Translations under genes and position numbers: made by a program | Notes under the pieces: model-generated | Seen by the model: the letters and a program-made list of their open reading frames with translations, nothing else | Database searches by the model: none | Told to the model about the DNA's origin: nothing | In this document: positions 43,383-51,772 of the stretch, piece by piece | Position numbering within the stretch: the first letter of the stretch is position 1 | Layout of the letters: each line of letters opens with the position of its first letter | Assembly (NCBI RefSeq): GCF_019200975.1 | Contig: NZ_JAHTMR010000011.1 | Location: 124,001-188,000 of the forward strand | Direction of reading: 5' to 3' | Source of the DNA: Pseudomonas sp. PD9R | Lineage (GTDB): Bacteria > Pseudomonadota > Gammaproteobacteria > Pseudomonadales > Pseudomonadaceae | DNA length: 64,000 bases

Positions 43383-44180
43383 TTAAGTTGGCTGGGCAGC
43401 GGCGATGCGTGAGTTTTTGCGTTGACGACGAACCATTTCGCCAGCCAGAGCCAGATAGGCAACGGCACCGCGCGATGACTTGTCGTACGCCAGCGCCGGC
43501 ATGCCATAGCTCGGAGCTTCGGCCAGACGGATGTTGCGCGGAATCACGGTGTCGTAGAGCTGTTCGCCGAAGTGTTCCTTGAGCTGCGCCGAAACATCGT
43601 TCATCAGGCTCAGGCGCGGATCGTACATCGTGCGCAACAGGCCTTCGACCTTGAGGTTCGGGTTCAGCAGCTCTGCAATACGCTTGATGTTATCCACAAG
43701 GTCGCTCAAACCTTCGAGAGCGAAGTACTCGCACTGCATGGGGATAATGACCCCATCGGCCGCAACCAGCGCGTTCAATGTCAACATCGATAGCGACGGC
43801 GGGCAGTCGATCAAAATGTAATCGTAGTTTTCACGGATCGGCGCCAACGCACTGCGCAGGCGGCTTTCCTTCATCTGCATTTCCAGCAGAACCACTTCGG
43901 CGGCGGTCAGGTCGCGGTTGGCTGGCAACAACTGGTAACCACCGTGTTCGGAATAATGCATGGCCTGGGCCAGGTCACATTCACCGATCAGCAGGTCGTA
44001 GACCGAGTTTTCCAGGCCGTGTTTATCCACACCGCTACCCATGGTGGCGTTGCCTTGTGGATCGAGATCGATCAACAACACCCGGCGCTTGGTTGCCACC
44101 AGGGATGCTGCGAGGTTGATGCAGGTGGTGGTCTTGCCCACACCACCCTTTTGGTTCGCAATCGCGAATACCTTAGCCAT
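43383..44180 (-). CDS. parA: Chromosome partitioning ATPase ParA (Soj)
   Basis: 265-residue deviant-Walker ATPase that forms the nucleoid gradient moving ParB-parS complexes. The deviant Walker A KGGVGKTTTCINLA is at residues 10-23, with IDLDPQGNATMG and the IDCPPSLSMLTLNAL motifs following. Start at ATG 44180 (MAKVFAIANQKGG) is the conserved one; an upstream start at 44198 would overlap rsmG. Two perfect TTATCCACA 9-mers lie inside the gene (43690, 44023). Confidence 0.98.
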   Translation of the reverse strand: MAKVFAIANQKGGVGKTTTCINLAASLVATKRRVLLIDLDPQGNATMGSGVDKHGLENSVYDLLIGECDLAQAMHYSEHGGYQLLPANRDLTAAEVVLLEMQMKESRLRSALAPIRENYDYILIDCPPSLSMLTLNALVAADGVIIPMQCEYFALEGLSDLVDNIKRIAELLNPNLKVEGLLRTMYDPRLSLMNDVSAQLKEHFGEQLYDTVIPRNIRLAEAPSYGMPALAYDKSSRGAVAYLALAGEMVRRQRKNSRIAAAQPT

Positions 44181-44198
44181 TCTTGCTTGTGTTCCCAA

Positions 44199-44843
44199 TC
44201 ATGCCGTGCGGCGCAGTATCAGCAGATGGCGTTGGCCTTGGCAACCGGGTACGGCCAGGGCGTGTTCGCTATCGAGGTGGAAGTCTGCCGGCAATGCTAC
44301 CAGCTCATCGGCGGGATGAACGCCCTTCATTGCCAGCCAACGTGTTTCGCTGTCGCCGAGGTGGCGAGTCCAGTTGCTGAAGTTCTCCATGCTGCTGAAT
44401 GCCCGGGAAATGATCCCGTTGAATGGCTGAGCAGGCTGGAAAGCTTCGACGCGACTGTGGATAACTTGCAGGTTATCCAGTTTGAGTTCGAGTTTGACCT
44501 GGGTCAGGAAGCGGGTTTTCTTGCCGTTGCTGTCCAGACAGGTCACTTGGGACTCTGGAAACAGGATCGCCAACGGAATTCCCGGCATGCCGCCACCACT
44601 GCCCACATCGAGCCAGCGGCCATCTTCGATGAACGACATTACGCTCAGGCTATCGAGCAAGTGACGCGAAACCATTTCGTCCGGATCGCGCACGGCGGTC
44701 AGGTTGTAAGCCTTGTTCCATTTGATCAACAGGGCCAGATAACCCAGCAGCTGCGCGTGCTGGGTTTCTGTCAGTGTGACGCCGAGTTGACGAGCACCTG
44801 TGGATAACTCTTCGGCATGTTGCGAGGTGACCAACGAACTCAA
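44199..44843 (-). CDS. rsmG: 16S rRNA (guanine527-N7)-methyltransferase
   Basis: 214-residue SAM-dependent methyltransferase (GidB) modifying G527 of 16S rRNA. SAM motif WLDVGSGGGMPGIPLAILFP lies near residue 78. The start overlaps the mnmG stop by four bases. Two reverse-strand DnaA-box 9-mers are embedded (44456, 44799). Confidence 0.97.
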   Translation of the reverse strand: MSSLVTSQHAEELSTGARQLGVTLTETQHAQLLGYLALLIKWNKAYNLTAVRDPDEMVSRHLLDSLSVMSFIEDGRWLDVGSGGGMPGIPLAILFPESQVTCLDSNGKKTRFLTQVKLELKLDNLQVIHSRVEAFQPAQPFNGIISRAFSSMENFSNWTRHLGDSETRWLAMKGVHPADELVALPADFHLDSEHALAVPGCQGQRHLLILRRTA

Positions 44844-46735
44844 GCGCTTTGCTCCAACTGACGGCCCGCGCCGCGTTTTTTCAAATGAATCATCAACAGC
44901 GAAATGGCTGCCGGTGTGACGCCCGGGATACGTGACGCCTGGCCCAGGGTTTCCGGACGGGTCGCACCGAGCTTGCTCTGGATCTCTTTGGAGAGTCCGG
45001 AAATATTTGTGTAATCGATATCCACAGGCAGTTTGGTGTCTTCGCTGGCCCGCAGACGAGCGATTTCATCCTGTTGGCGATCAATGTAGCCCGCGTACTT
45101 GGTCTTGATTTCGACCTGCTCGGCAACCTGTGGATCTTCTGCGCCCCCGCCTGTTACAGCGATCAGACCAGCGTAGTCGATTTCCGGACGGCTCAAGAGA
45201 TTGAGCAAGTTGTATTCGTGAGTCAGCGGCGTACCGAACTTTTCGGAAATGGCATCGCCCTGCTCGGTGCCTGGGAGTACCCAGGTACTTTTCAAGCGTT
45301 GCTCTTCCTGCTCGATGCTTTCGCGTTTTTTGCTGAATGCTGCCCAACGCGCGTCGTCCACCAGACCCAGTTCTCGACCTTTTTCGGTCAAGCGCAGGTC
45401 GGCATTGTCTTCGCGCAGGATCAAGCGATATTCGGCACGGGACGTAAACATCCGATACGGCTCTTGAGTACCGAGCGTAATCAGGTCATCGACCAATACT
45501 CCGATGTACGCCTCATCGCGACGCGGACACCAGACATCTTTACCTTGGGCACGCAGTGCAGCGTTAGCCCCGGCGAGCAAACCCTGGGCACCGGCTTCTT
45601 CGTAACCGGTGGTGCCATTGATCTGGCCGGCGAAAAACAGACCGCCGATGACTTTGGTTTCCAGGCTGTATTTCAGGTCACGCGGATCGAAGTAGTCGTA
45701 CTCGATGGCATAACCCGGACGAACGATGTGCGCGTTTTCCATGCCGCGGATCGATTGCACGATCTGCAACTGCACGTCGAACGGCAGGGATGTGGATATC
45801 CCGTTCGGGTACAGCTCGTTGGTCGTCAGCCCTTCCGGTTCGATGAATACTTGATGGCTATCCTTGTCGGCAAAGCGGTGGATCTTGTCTTCGATCGACG
45901 GGCAGTAACGCGGGCCGATACCTTCGATCACACCGGAGTACATCGGCGAACGATCAAGGTTCGCAGCAATGATTTCGTGGGTGCGAGCGTTGGTATGGGT
46001 AATCCAGCAGCTCACCTGTCGTGGATGTTGCTCTTTGGACCCCATGAACGACATCACCGGGATTGGCGTATCGCCTGCCTGCTCGGTCATCAACGAGAAA
46101 TCCACAGAACGAGCGTCAATACGGGGTGGCGTCCCGGTTTTCAGGCGACCGACACGCAGCGGCAGTTCGCGTAAACGCTGAGCCAGGGCGATCGACGGTG
46201 GATCACCGGCACGTCCGCCGGAAAAATTCTGCATACCGATGTGGATAAGTCCACCGAGGAATGTACCTGTGGTCAAAACCACAGAGTCGGCCAGGAAACG
46301 CAGACCCATTTGGGTCACCACACCGCGTACTTGATCCTGCTCGACGATCAGATCGTCAGCAGCCTGCTGAAATATCCACAGGTTCGGCTGGTTTTCGAGG
46401 ATTTCGCGGACAGCGGCCTTGTACAGAACCCGGTCAGCCTGTGCACGGGTTGCACGCACGGCGGGGCCTTTGCGGCTGTTCAATACGCGAAATTGAATTC
46501 CGCCTTTATCGGTAGCCATGGCCATCGCGCCGCCCAGGGCGTCAATTTCCTTGACCAGATGGCTTTTGCCAATGCCACCAATAGCGGGGTTGCAGCTCAT
46601 GGCCCCGAGGGTTTCCACGTTATGCGTCAGCAACAGGGTTTTAACCCCCATACGTGCTGAGGCCAGTGCTGCCTCGGTACCGGCATGACCGCCGCCGATG
46701 ACGATCACTTCAAAACGGGAAGGGAAATCCACCAC
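44840..46735 (-). CDS. mnmG: tRNA uridine 5-carboxymethylaminomethyl modification enzyme MnmG
   Basis: 631-residue FAD protein (GidA) that with MnmE installs cmnm5 groups at wobble U34 of tRNAs. FAD-binding VIVIGGGHAGTEAALASARM is near the N-terminus, with catalytic Cys-containing segments further on (HTNARTHEIIAAN; NGTTGYEEAGAQGLLAG). The C-terminal helical domain (residues 550-630) for MnmE and tRNA binding is present. Its upstream intergenic region looks like a replication-origin segment. Confidence 0.98.
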   Translation of the reverse strand: MVDFPSRFEVIVIGGGHAGTEAALASARMGVKTLLLTHNVETLGAMSCNPAIGGIGKSHLVKEIDALGGAMAMATDKGGIQFRVLNSRKGPAVRATRAQADRVLYKAAVREILENQPNLWIFQQAADDLIVEQDQVRGVVTQMGLRFLADSVVLTTGTFLGGLIHIGMQNFSGGRAGDPPSIALAQRLRELPLRVGRLKTGTPPRIDARSVDFSLMTEQAGDTPIPVMSFMGSKEQHPRQVSCWITHTNARTHEIIAANLDRSPMYSGVIEGIGPRYCPSIEDKIHRFADKDSHQVFIEPEGLTTNELYPNGISTSLPFDVQLQIVQSIRGMENAHIVRPGYAIEYDYFDPRDLKYSLETKVIGGLFFAGQINGTTGYEEAGAQGLLAGANAALRAQGKDVWCPRRDEAYIGVLVDDLITLGTQEPYRMFTSRAEYRLILREDNADLRLTEKGRELGLVDDARWAAFSKKRESIEQEEQRLKSTWVLPGTEQGDAISEKFGTPLTHEYNLLNLLSRPEIDYAGLIAVTGGGAEDPQVAEQVEIKTKYAGYIDRQQDEIARLRASEDTKLPVDIDYTNISGLSKEIQSKLGATRPETLGQASRIPGVTPAAISLLMIHLKKRGAGRQLEQSA

Positions 46736-47282
46736 GCACCTCGTGCCTGCTTAAGTAGGTAATTCAGGAATAGTTTGAGCTCAGGTTTTTGGACCTGGTC
46801 GACAAGTATAGGGACTTCGCCCTTCCTAAAGAACCCTTTGCACAAAATTTAACCAGCTGTGGAGAACTTGCGGTTATAGAAATTAAAAAGAAAGAAATTT
46901 ATTAAATCTTTGTTTTTATGTTTATTTCTACTGAGCCACATTTCTGTGGATAGATTAATACAGGCCTTTATTTTCAATGTGTACAGAGATTTGAAACCCT
47001 GTGGTCATGTGCCAAGGAGGCCCTTGGATAACCGGTCTAAGCCTGTGGATTAAAGCAGTGGTTATCCACAGGGGTGGTTATTTTCAGTTTTCAGGCCCTG
47101 TTATCAACTGCCCTTAGTCGCGGTTATTCACAGGGCTTAATCCACAGAAAATCGCTTAGCGAACAAATTTTGGCCGCAGAAAATCCGCTCAAGCAGGAAA
47201 AATCTGCTCAGCACTTCGGGCCGCTTTCAGAAAAGGGGAGAACAGACAGGCACGAACGGCCTGTCTGCTGACAACGGGAGGA
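46736..47282. other. Gene-free AT-rich region with DnaA-box cluster (possible second origin segment)
   Basis: 547 bases between mnmG and the end of mnmE. It holds one perfect TTATCCACA (47062-47070) and single-mismatch relatives at 46858 (reverse), 46945 (reverse), 47044 (reverse), 47124 (TTATTCACA) and 47138 (TAATCCACA). An AT-rich stretch (46871-46930, almost only A/T) could unwind. The gidA/mnmG upstream region is an autonomously replicating segment in P. putida and E. coli-like origins, so function as an origin or a DnaA reservoir is plausible. The mnmG promoter must also lie here. A short 65-codon reading frame inside is not convincing. Confidence 0.65.
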
Positions 47283-48653
47283 CTATTTACCGATACAGAA
47301 GCTGGAGAAAATCCGGCCCAAAAGATCGTCGGAGCTGAATTCGCCGGTGATTTCGCCTAAGGATTGTTGCGCCTGGCGTAAATCTTCGGCCAATAATTCT
47401 CCAGCGCCAGCTAATGTCAGCTGAGCGCGGCCGTGCTCAAGAGCAGAACTGGCATGACGCAACGCCTCAAGATGACGTCTGCGTGCGCTGAAGCTGCTTT
47501 CAGAGGTCTGTTCGTAACCCATACAGGCCTTGAGATGATCGCGCAGCAGCTCCAGGCCTAGCCCTGCAGACTTGGCACTCAAGTTGATGGTGACATGGCC
47601 ATCAGCGCTGACTTCGAGGGCAATTGCCTCGCCCGTGAGGTCTGCCTTGTTACGAATGAGGGTGACTTTCTCCGGATCTGGCCGGGTTTCGAGAAATTCC
47701 GGCCACAAAGCGAAGGGATCAAGTGCTTCTGGAGCCGTGGCATCGACGACCAACAGTACGCGATCCGCCTCGCCGATAGCTTTCAATGCCCGCTCGACGC
47801 CAATCTTTTCCACATGATCATCGGTATCGCGCAGACCGGCGGTATCGACCACATGCAGCGGCATGCCATCAATGTGGATATGTTCGCGAAGAACATCCCG
47901 AGTAGTGCCGGCAATTTCGGTCACGATGGCCGCTTCGCGACCGGCCAGGGCATTGAGCAGGCTGGATTTACCGGCATTTGGACGGCCGGCAATCACCACG
48001 TTCATGCCATCGCGCAGCAAGGCACCCTGCCCGGCTTCGCGCAATACGGTGGATAACTCGTCGCGTACTTTGTCGAGCATGCTCAACACGTGGCCATCGG
48101 CCAGGAAGTCGATTTCTTCTTCCGGAAAATCGATTGCAGCCTCGACATAGATCCTCAGACCGATCAATTGCTCGGTGAGGTTATGCACACGAGCCGAAAA
48201 GGCGCCTTGCAAAGAACGCAGCGCGTTTCGAGCGGCCTGTGCAGAACTGGCTTCGATTAGGTCGGCAATGGCTTCGGCTTGGGCCAAGTCAAGTTTGTCG
48301 TTGAGGAATGCGCGTTCGCTGAATTCTCCCGGACGAGCCAGACGGCAACCCAGTTCAAGGCTGCGCTTGAGCAACATATCCAGAACAATCGGGCCACCGT
48401 GGCCCTGGAGTTCCAGCACATCTTCACCGGTGAACGAATTCGGTCCCGGGAAATACAGCGCAATACCCTGATCCAGCACTTCATCGTCGTCACCAAGGAA
48501 CGGGCCATAGTGGGCAAATCGTGGTTTGAGGTCACGGCCGCTGAAGGCCTTGGCCGCAACGCTGGCCAATGGCCCGGAAATGCGGACGATGCCTACACCG
48601 CCGCGACCTTGAGCGGTTGCAACGGCGGCGATGGTTTCACGAGGAACGCTCAT
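47283..48653 (-). CDS. mnmE: tRNA modification GTPase MnmE
   Basis: 456-residue GTPase (TrmE), partner of MnmG in wobble-uridine modification. N-terminal tetrahydrofolate-binding domain, central helical domain, G domain with GRPNAGKSSLLNAL, DTAGLRD and NKADL, and the C-terminal CxGK motif (FCIGK) carrying the catalytic Cys are all present. ATG 48653 (MSVPRETIAAV) is preferred over a TTG six codons upstream. A terminator separates it from yidC, so it should have its own promoter within the short 48654-48685 stretch or inside the hairpin region. Confidence 0.97.
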   Translation of the reverse strand: MSVPRETIAAVATAQGRGGVGIVRISGPLASVAAKAFSGRDLKPRFAHYGPFLGDDDEVLDQGIALYFPGPNSFTGEDVLELQGHGGPIVLDMLLKRSLELGCRLARPGEFSERAFLNDKLDLAQAEAIADLIEASSAQAARNALRSLQGAFSARVHNLTEQLIGLRIYVEAAIDFPEEEIDFLADGHVLSMLDKVRDELSTVLREAGQGALLRDGMNVVIAGRPNAGKSSLLNALAGREAAIVTEIAGTTRDVLREHIHIDGMPLHVVDTAGLRDTDDHVEKIGVERALKAIGEADRVLLVVDATAPEALDPFALWPEFLETRPDPEKVTLIRNKADLTGEAIALEVSADGHVTINLSAKSAGLGLELLRDHLKACMGYEQTSESSFSARRRHLEALRHASSALEHGRAQLTLAGAGELLAEDLRQAQQSLGEITGEFSSDDLLGRIFSSFCIGK

Positions 48654-48685
48654 AAACCGGTATCCAGACAAAAGTGACAGATAGC

Positions 48686-48710
48686 AAAACGCCCCACTAG
48701 GGGGCGTTTT
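48686..48710 (-). terminator. Rho-independent terminator of the rpmH-rnpA-yidD-yidC transcript
   Basis: AAAACGCCCC (48686-48695), loop ACTAG, GGGGCGTTTT (48701-48710). It lies just past the yidC stop; a perfect TTATCCACA box (48717-48725) sits between stop and hairpin. Confidence 0.88.
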
Positions 48711-48732
48711 GAGTGGTTATCCACAGTGTAAA

Positions 48733-50412
48733 TCAAGCGGCTGCTTTGGTAGCCCGTTCGATTTTACGAGTGATGTACCACTGTTGGGTGATCGACAGAC
48801 AGTTGTTCACAACCCAATACAGAACCAGACCTGCCGGGAACCACAGGAAGAAGAAGGTGAAGATGATTGGCATCAGCTTCATCACCTTGGCCTGCATCGG
48901 ATCCGGAGGAGTCGGGTTCAACTGCTGCTGGATGAACATGGTTGCACCCATGATGATCGGCAGAATGAAGAATGGGTCCTTGATCGACAGGTCAGTAATC
49001 CACAGCATGAAAGGCGCTTGACGCATTTCAACGCTTTCCAGCAGAACCCAGTACAGCGAGAGGAAAACCGGCATCTGCACGAGGATTGGCAAGCAACCAC
49101 CCAGCGGATTGATCTTCTCTTTCTTGTACAACTCCATCATGGATTGCGACATTTTCTGCCGGTCATCGCCATGTTGCTCTTTCAGCGCGGCCAGTTTCGG
49201 TGCCACTGCACGCATGCGCGCCATGGATTTGTAGCTGGCAGCCGACAACGGGAAGAAAAGCCCTTTGATCAGCATGGTCAGGAAGATGATCGACCAGCCC
49301 CAGTTACCCACAATGGCGTGGATATGTTGCAGCAACCAGAAGATCGGTTGAGCGATGAACCACAGAATGCCGTAGTCGACAGTCAGTTCCAGACCTGGGG
49401 ACAACTCTTTCAGCACAGCCTGGCTTTTTGGACCCGCGTACAGAATGGCACTGGTTTCAGCCTTGGCACCTGGCGCGACAGTCAGCGACGGGCCGGTGAA
49501 GCCAATGATGTAGTTGCCTTTGCTGTCTTTGCGGGTCTGGACGACATTGTTTTCGCCCTTGGCCGGAATCCATGCTGTCACGAAGTAGTGTTGCAGCCAG
49601 GCAACCCAACCACCGGTAACGGATTCTTTCAGCTGACCCTTGTCCATGTCCTTCATGGACACTTTCTTGTACGGCTCGGAACTTGTCCACAGGGCTGCGC
49701 CCAGGTAAGTCGCGGTGCCGGTGGCGGTGCTGGAAGAAGGATCGGAGCTGGCGTCACGCTTCAATTGCGCGAACATCGCACCGGACCAGGGTTGGGCGCT
49801 CTGGTTGTCGATCAGATAAGAAACGGTTACGTCATACAGGCCGCGTTTCAGGGTGAAACGCTTGATGTAGTTGACGCCGTCCTTGCTGAACTTCAGATCA
49901 ACGACCAATTGGTCCTGACCGTCAGCCAGTTGATAAATCTTCTTCTCCGAGGAGTAAACCGGACGACCGGCAGGACTCGCGTCCGGGCCGTTGCTGCCGA
50001 TCAGGCCGCTTTGAGCCAGATAAGTGCGCTCGTTGCCGTTATCGAACAACTGGAATGGAATTTCCGGATGGTCCTGGCGACGTGGATACAGCGGCAACTT
50101 CAGCTGAGCGACATCACCACCTTGTGGATCGATAGCCAGATCGAGCACATCCGTTTTGATCTGGATGAGGTCGGTGCTTGCGGCTACCGGCGTTTCGGCA
50201 GGTGCGCTGGTATCGTTTGCAGCGCGTGGAATGTCGTCACTGACGGACGCTTTATTGCCAGTTGCCGTATCCGGGAGGCCCGGTGCGGTAGTACTGGAAG
50301 CAACATTCTGAGTCGGCAGGGCAGCCTGGCCATAGTCCTGGTTCCATTTAAGAACCATAACGTAGGACACGATTGCCAGGGCGACGATCAGGATCGTGCG
50401 TTTGATATCCAT
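48733..50412 (-). CDS. yidC: Membrane protein insertase YidC
   Basis: 559-residue Oxa1-superfamily insertase that integrates inner-membrane proteins alone or with SecYEG. N-terminal signal-anchor helix (RTILIVALAIVSYVMVLKW), large periplasmic beta-domain (about 60-340) and five C-terminal transmembrane helices including GWSIIFLTMLIKGLFFPLSA and the cytoplasmic C1 loop (MRAVAPKLAALKEQHGDDRQ). Length fits gamma-proteobacteria. Three bases separate it from yidD. Confidence 0.98.
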   Translation of the reverse strand: MDIKRTILIVALAIVSYVMVLKWNQDYGQAALPTQNVASSTTAPGLPDTATGNKASVSDDIPRAANDTSAPAETPVAASTDLIQIKTDVLDLAIDPQGGDVAQLKLPLYPRRQDHPEIPFQLFDNGNERTYLAQSGLIGSNGPDASPAGRPVYSSEKKIYQLADGQDQLVVDLKFSKDGVNYIKRFTLKRGLYDVTVSYLIDNQSAQPWSGAMFAQLKRDASSDPSSSTATGTATYLGAALWTSSEPYKKVSMKDMDKGQLKESVTGGWVAWLQHYFVTAWIPAKGENNVVQTRKDSKGNYIIGFTGPSLTVAPGAKAETSAILYAGPKSQAVLKELSPGLELTVDYGILWFIAQPIFWLLQHIHAIVGNWGWSIIFLTMLIKGLFFPLSAASYKSMARMRAVAPKLAALKEQHGDDRQKMSQSMMELYKKEKINPLGGCLPILVQMPVFLSLYWVLLESVEMRQAPFMLWITDLSIKDPFFILPIIMGATMFIQQQLNPTPPDPMQAKVMKLMPIIFTFFFLWFPAGLVLYWVVNNCLSITQQWYITRKIERATKAAA

Positions 50413-50414
50413 GA

Positions 50415-50660
50415 TTACTCGGCCATCGAAGAAGAACGGGAGGTAGGGATAGGTGGAACCGGGTCATAACCACCGGGATTCCACGGATGACAGCGACCTA
50501 AACGACGAAAGGTCAGCCAGCCACCGCGCAGAAGGCCATAATTTTCGATGGCTTCTAACGCGTAGCAGGAACAACTGGGGTAGAAACGACAGTGACTGGC
50601 CATCAGGGGACTAATGGCATAGCGATAAAACTGGATCGGAACGAGTGCCAGTTTACGCAT
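50415..50660 (-). CDS. yidD: Membrane protein insertion efficiency factor YidD
   Basis: 81-residue small protein with amphipathic N-terminus and the family motif HCRFYPSCSCYALEAIENYG, followed by RRLGRCHPWNPGGYDPVPP. It assists YidC-dependent insertion. The start overlaps the rnpA stop by eight bases. Confidence 0.97.
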   Translation of the reverse strand: MRKLALVPIQFYRYAISPLMASHCRFYPSCSCYALEAIENYGLLRGGWLTFRRLGRCHPWNPGGYDPVPPIPTSRSSSMAE

Positions 50661-51054
50661 CTGGACTGTCTACCCCTACAGTTTCGGTTTTGACTGCTGG
50701 TACTGGCGTGCTGCGTGCCAGACGCTTCCAGAGTTTGCCGAAATGCTGAATCAATTCGGGGTTTTCTACATCACCCAAACCTTTGCGCGCGACGATAACA
50801 ATGTCCCAGCCGACCAGTGAATCCTGGTTCAGACGAAACGATTCGCGCATCAGACGTTTGAGGCGATTGCGCTCAACGGAGAGCTTTACGCTCTTTTTCC
50901 CGATAACCAGCCCTAGACGGGGGTGATCAAGATCGTTGTTGCGTGCAAGGAGCAGGAGATTTTTCCCCGGAACCTTGCCGGTAGGGGAGTCAAAGACTGC
51001 CTTGAAATGCCGGGGAGTAAGCAGACGCTTTTCCCGACTGAAGTCCTGACTCAC
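50653..51054 (-). CDS. rnpA: Ribonuclease P protein component
   Basis: 133-residue protein cofactor of RNase P, which matures tRNA 5' ends. The conserved RNR motif is seen in KKSVKLSVERNRLKRLMRES, with the central-cleft Phe in RLLTPRHFKAVFDSP. The start is ambiguous: I place it at GTG 51054 (reading VSQDFSREKRLL), 16 bases after the rpmH stop; CTGGAG abuts this codon, so a slightly upstream non-ATG start is possible. A longer open frame reaching 51150 overlaps rpmH and is not used. The Pro/Val-rich C-terminal tail is usual in Pseudomonas. Confidence 0.93.
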   Translation of the reverse strand: MSQDFSREKRLLTPRHFKAVFDSPTGKVPGKNLLLLARNNDLDHPRLGLVIGKKSVKLSVERNRLKRLMRESFRLNQDSLVGWDIVIVARKGLGDVENPELIQHFGKLWKRLARSTPVPAVKTETVGVDSPDA

Positions 51055-51070
51055 CTCCAGTACCGGATTA

Positions 51071-51205
51071 TCAAACTGCCAGACGCGCACGACCTTTGGC
51101 GCGACGACGCGACAGGACTGCGCGGCCGTTCTTGGTAGCCATGCGAGCACGGAAACCGTGGGTACGAGCGCGTTTGATAGTGCTTGGTTGGAAAGTACGT
51201 TTCAT
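51071..51205 (-). CDS. rpmH: 50S ribosomal protein L34
   Basis: 44-residue basic ribosomal protein reading MKRTFQPSTIKRARTHGFRA then ending RRRAKGRKRLAV. ATG at 51205, TGA at 51071-51073. It is shorter than usual gene-finding cut-offs but unmistakable. First gene of the rpmH-rnpA-yidD-yidC operon, transcribed leftward from oriC. Confidence 0.98.
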   Translation of the reverse strand: MKRTFQPSTIKRARTHGFRARMATKNGRAVLSRRRAKGRARLAV

Positions 51206-51772
51206 TGTCGTGTTACCTGGTTCGTCCACAACGGGCCGGAATGGCCCCCGTTTTAAGAGACCGGGGATTCTAGAGAAAGCAAGCCTCTAGGTCAATTTCC
51301 AACCAACGTTTCCTTATAAATAGATCTCTTGGGGTTTTTCCGTGCGCAGCTCATTACCCAAATATAAAAATAAAGAAGGAAAGTATTTAAAGCTTTTCTG
51401 TAAAGCTTATAAAAGCTAGGGACGCGATCATCTGTGGATAACTGCCCTTAGCCCTTGAATCACTTGATGTACAGAGAATGACAACTACAGTGGAAAACCG
51501 TGATCAGCCTGTGCTGCGCTGTCGGATAACCTGTGTGTGAAAGGCGGGTTTATCCACAGGCAGGTTATCCACCGAGTTTCGCCCCCAGTTGTGCAATGAG
51601 CTTAGACCCGGTTATCCACAGAGCTTATGCACAGACCACTGGTCGTCTTTTTTGCGTATATAACGTCGATTCTTGTCGGCGCGTGATGAACCTTCGTGTG
51701 GATAAGTCAGCGTCCGGTCGCTACAATGGCCGCTTGTTTTTGCCTCACCGGCTTTCAACTTAGGGGATATCC
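51206..51772. other. oriC: Chromosomal replication origin oriC (rpmH-dnaA intergenic region)
   Basis: 567 gene-free bases. Perfect DnaA boxes TTATCCACA at 51550-51558 and 51612-51620 (forward) and 51433-51441 and 51697-51705 (reverse). Near-matches at 51565 (TTATCCACC) and 51625 (TTATGCACA, fitting TTATNCACA). An AT-rich block at about 51311-51418 (rich in A, with AAATATAAAAATAAAG and CTTATAAAAGC) is the likely unwinding element. Placement between rpmH and dnaA is that of the proven origin of pseudomonads. Promoters of rpmH (leftward) and dnaA (rightward) must also be here, so DnaA binding could autoregulate dnaA. Confidence 0.93.

Noticed and set aside
47074..47271. 65-codon open frame in the mnmG upstream region
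   Set aside because: It starts within AT-rich DnaA-box DNA, lacks a ribosome site and shows no coding signature; more likely chance in a non-coding origin-like region.
51055..51150. 32-codon N-terminal extension of rnpA
   Set aside because: It overlaps rpmH in another frame and is not part of known RnpA proteins.
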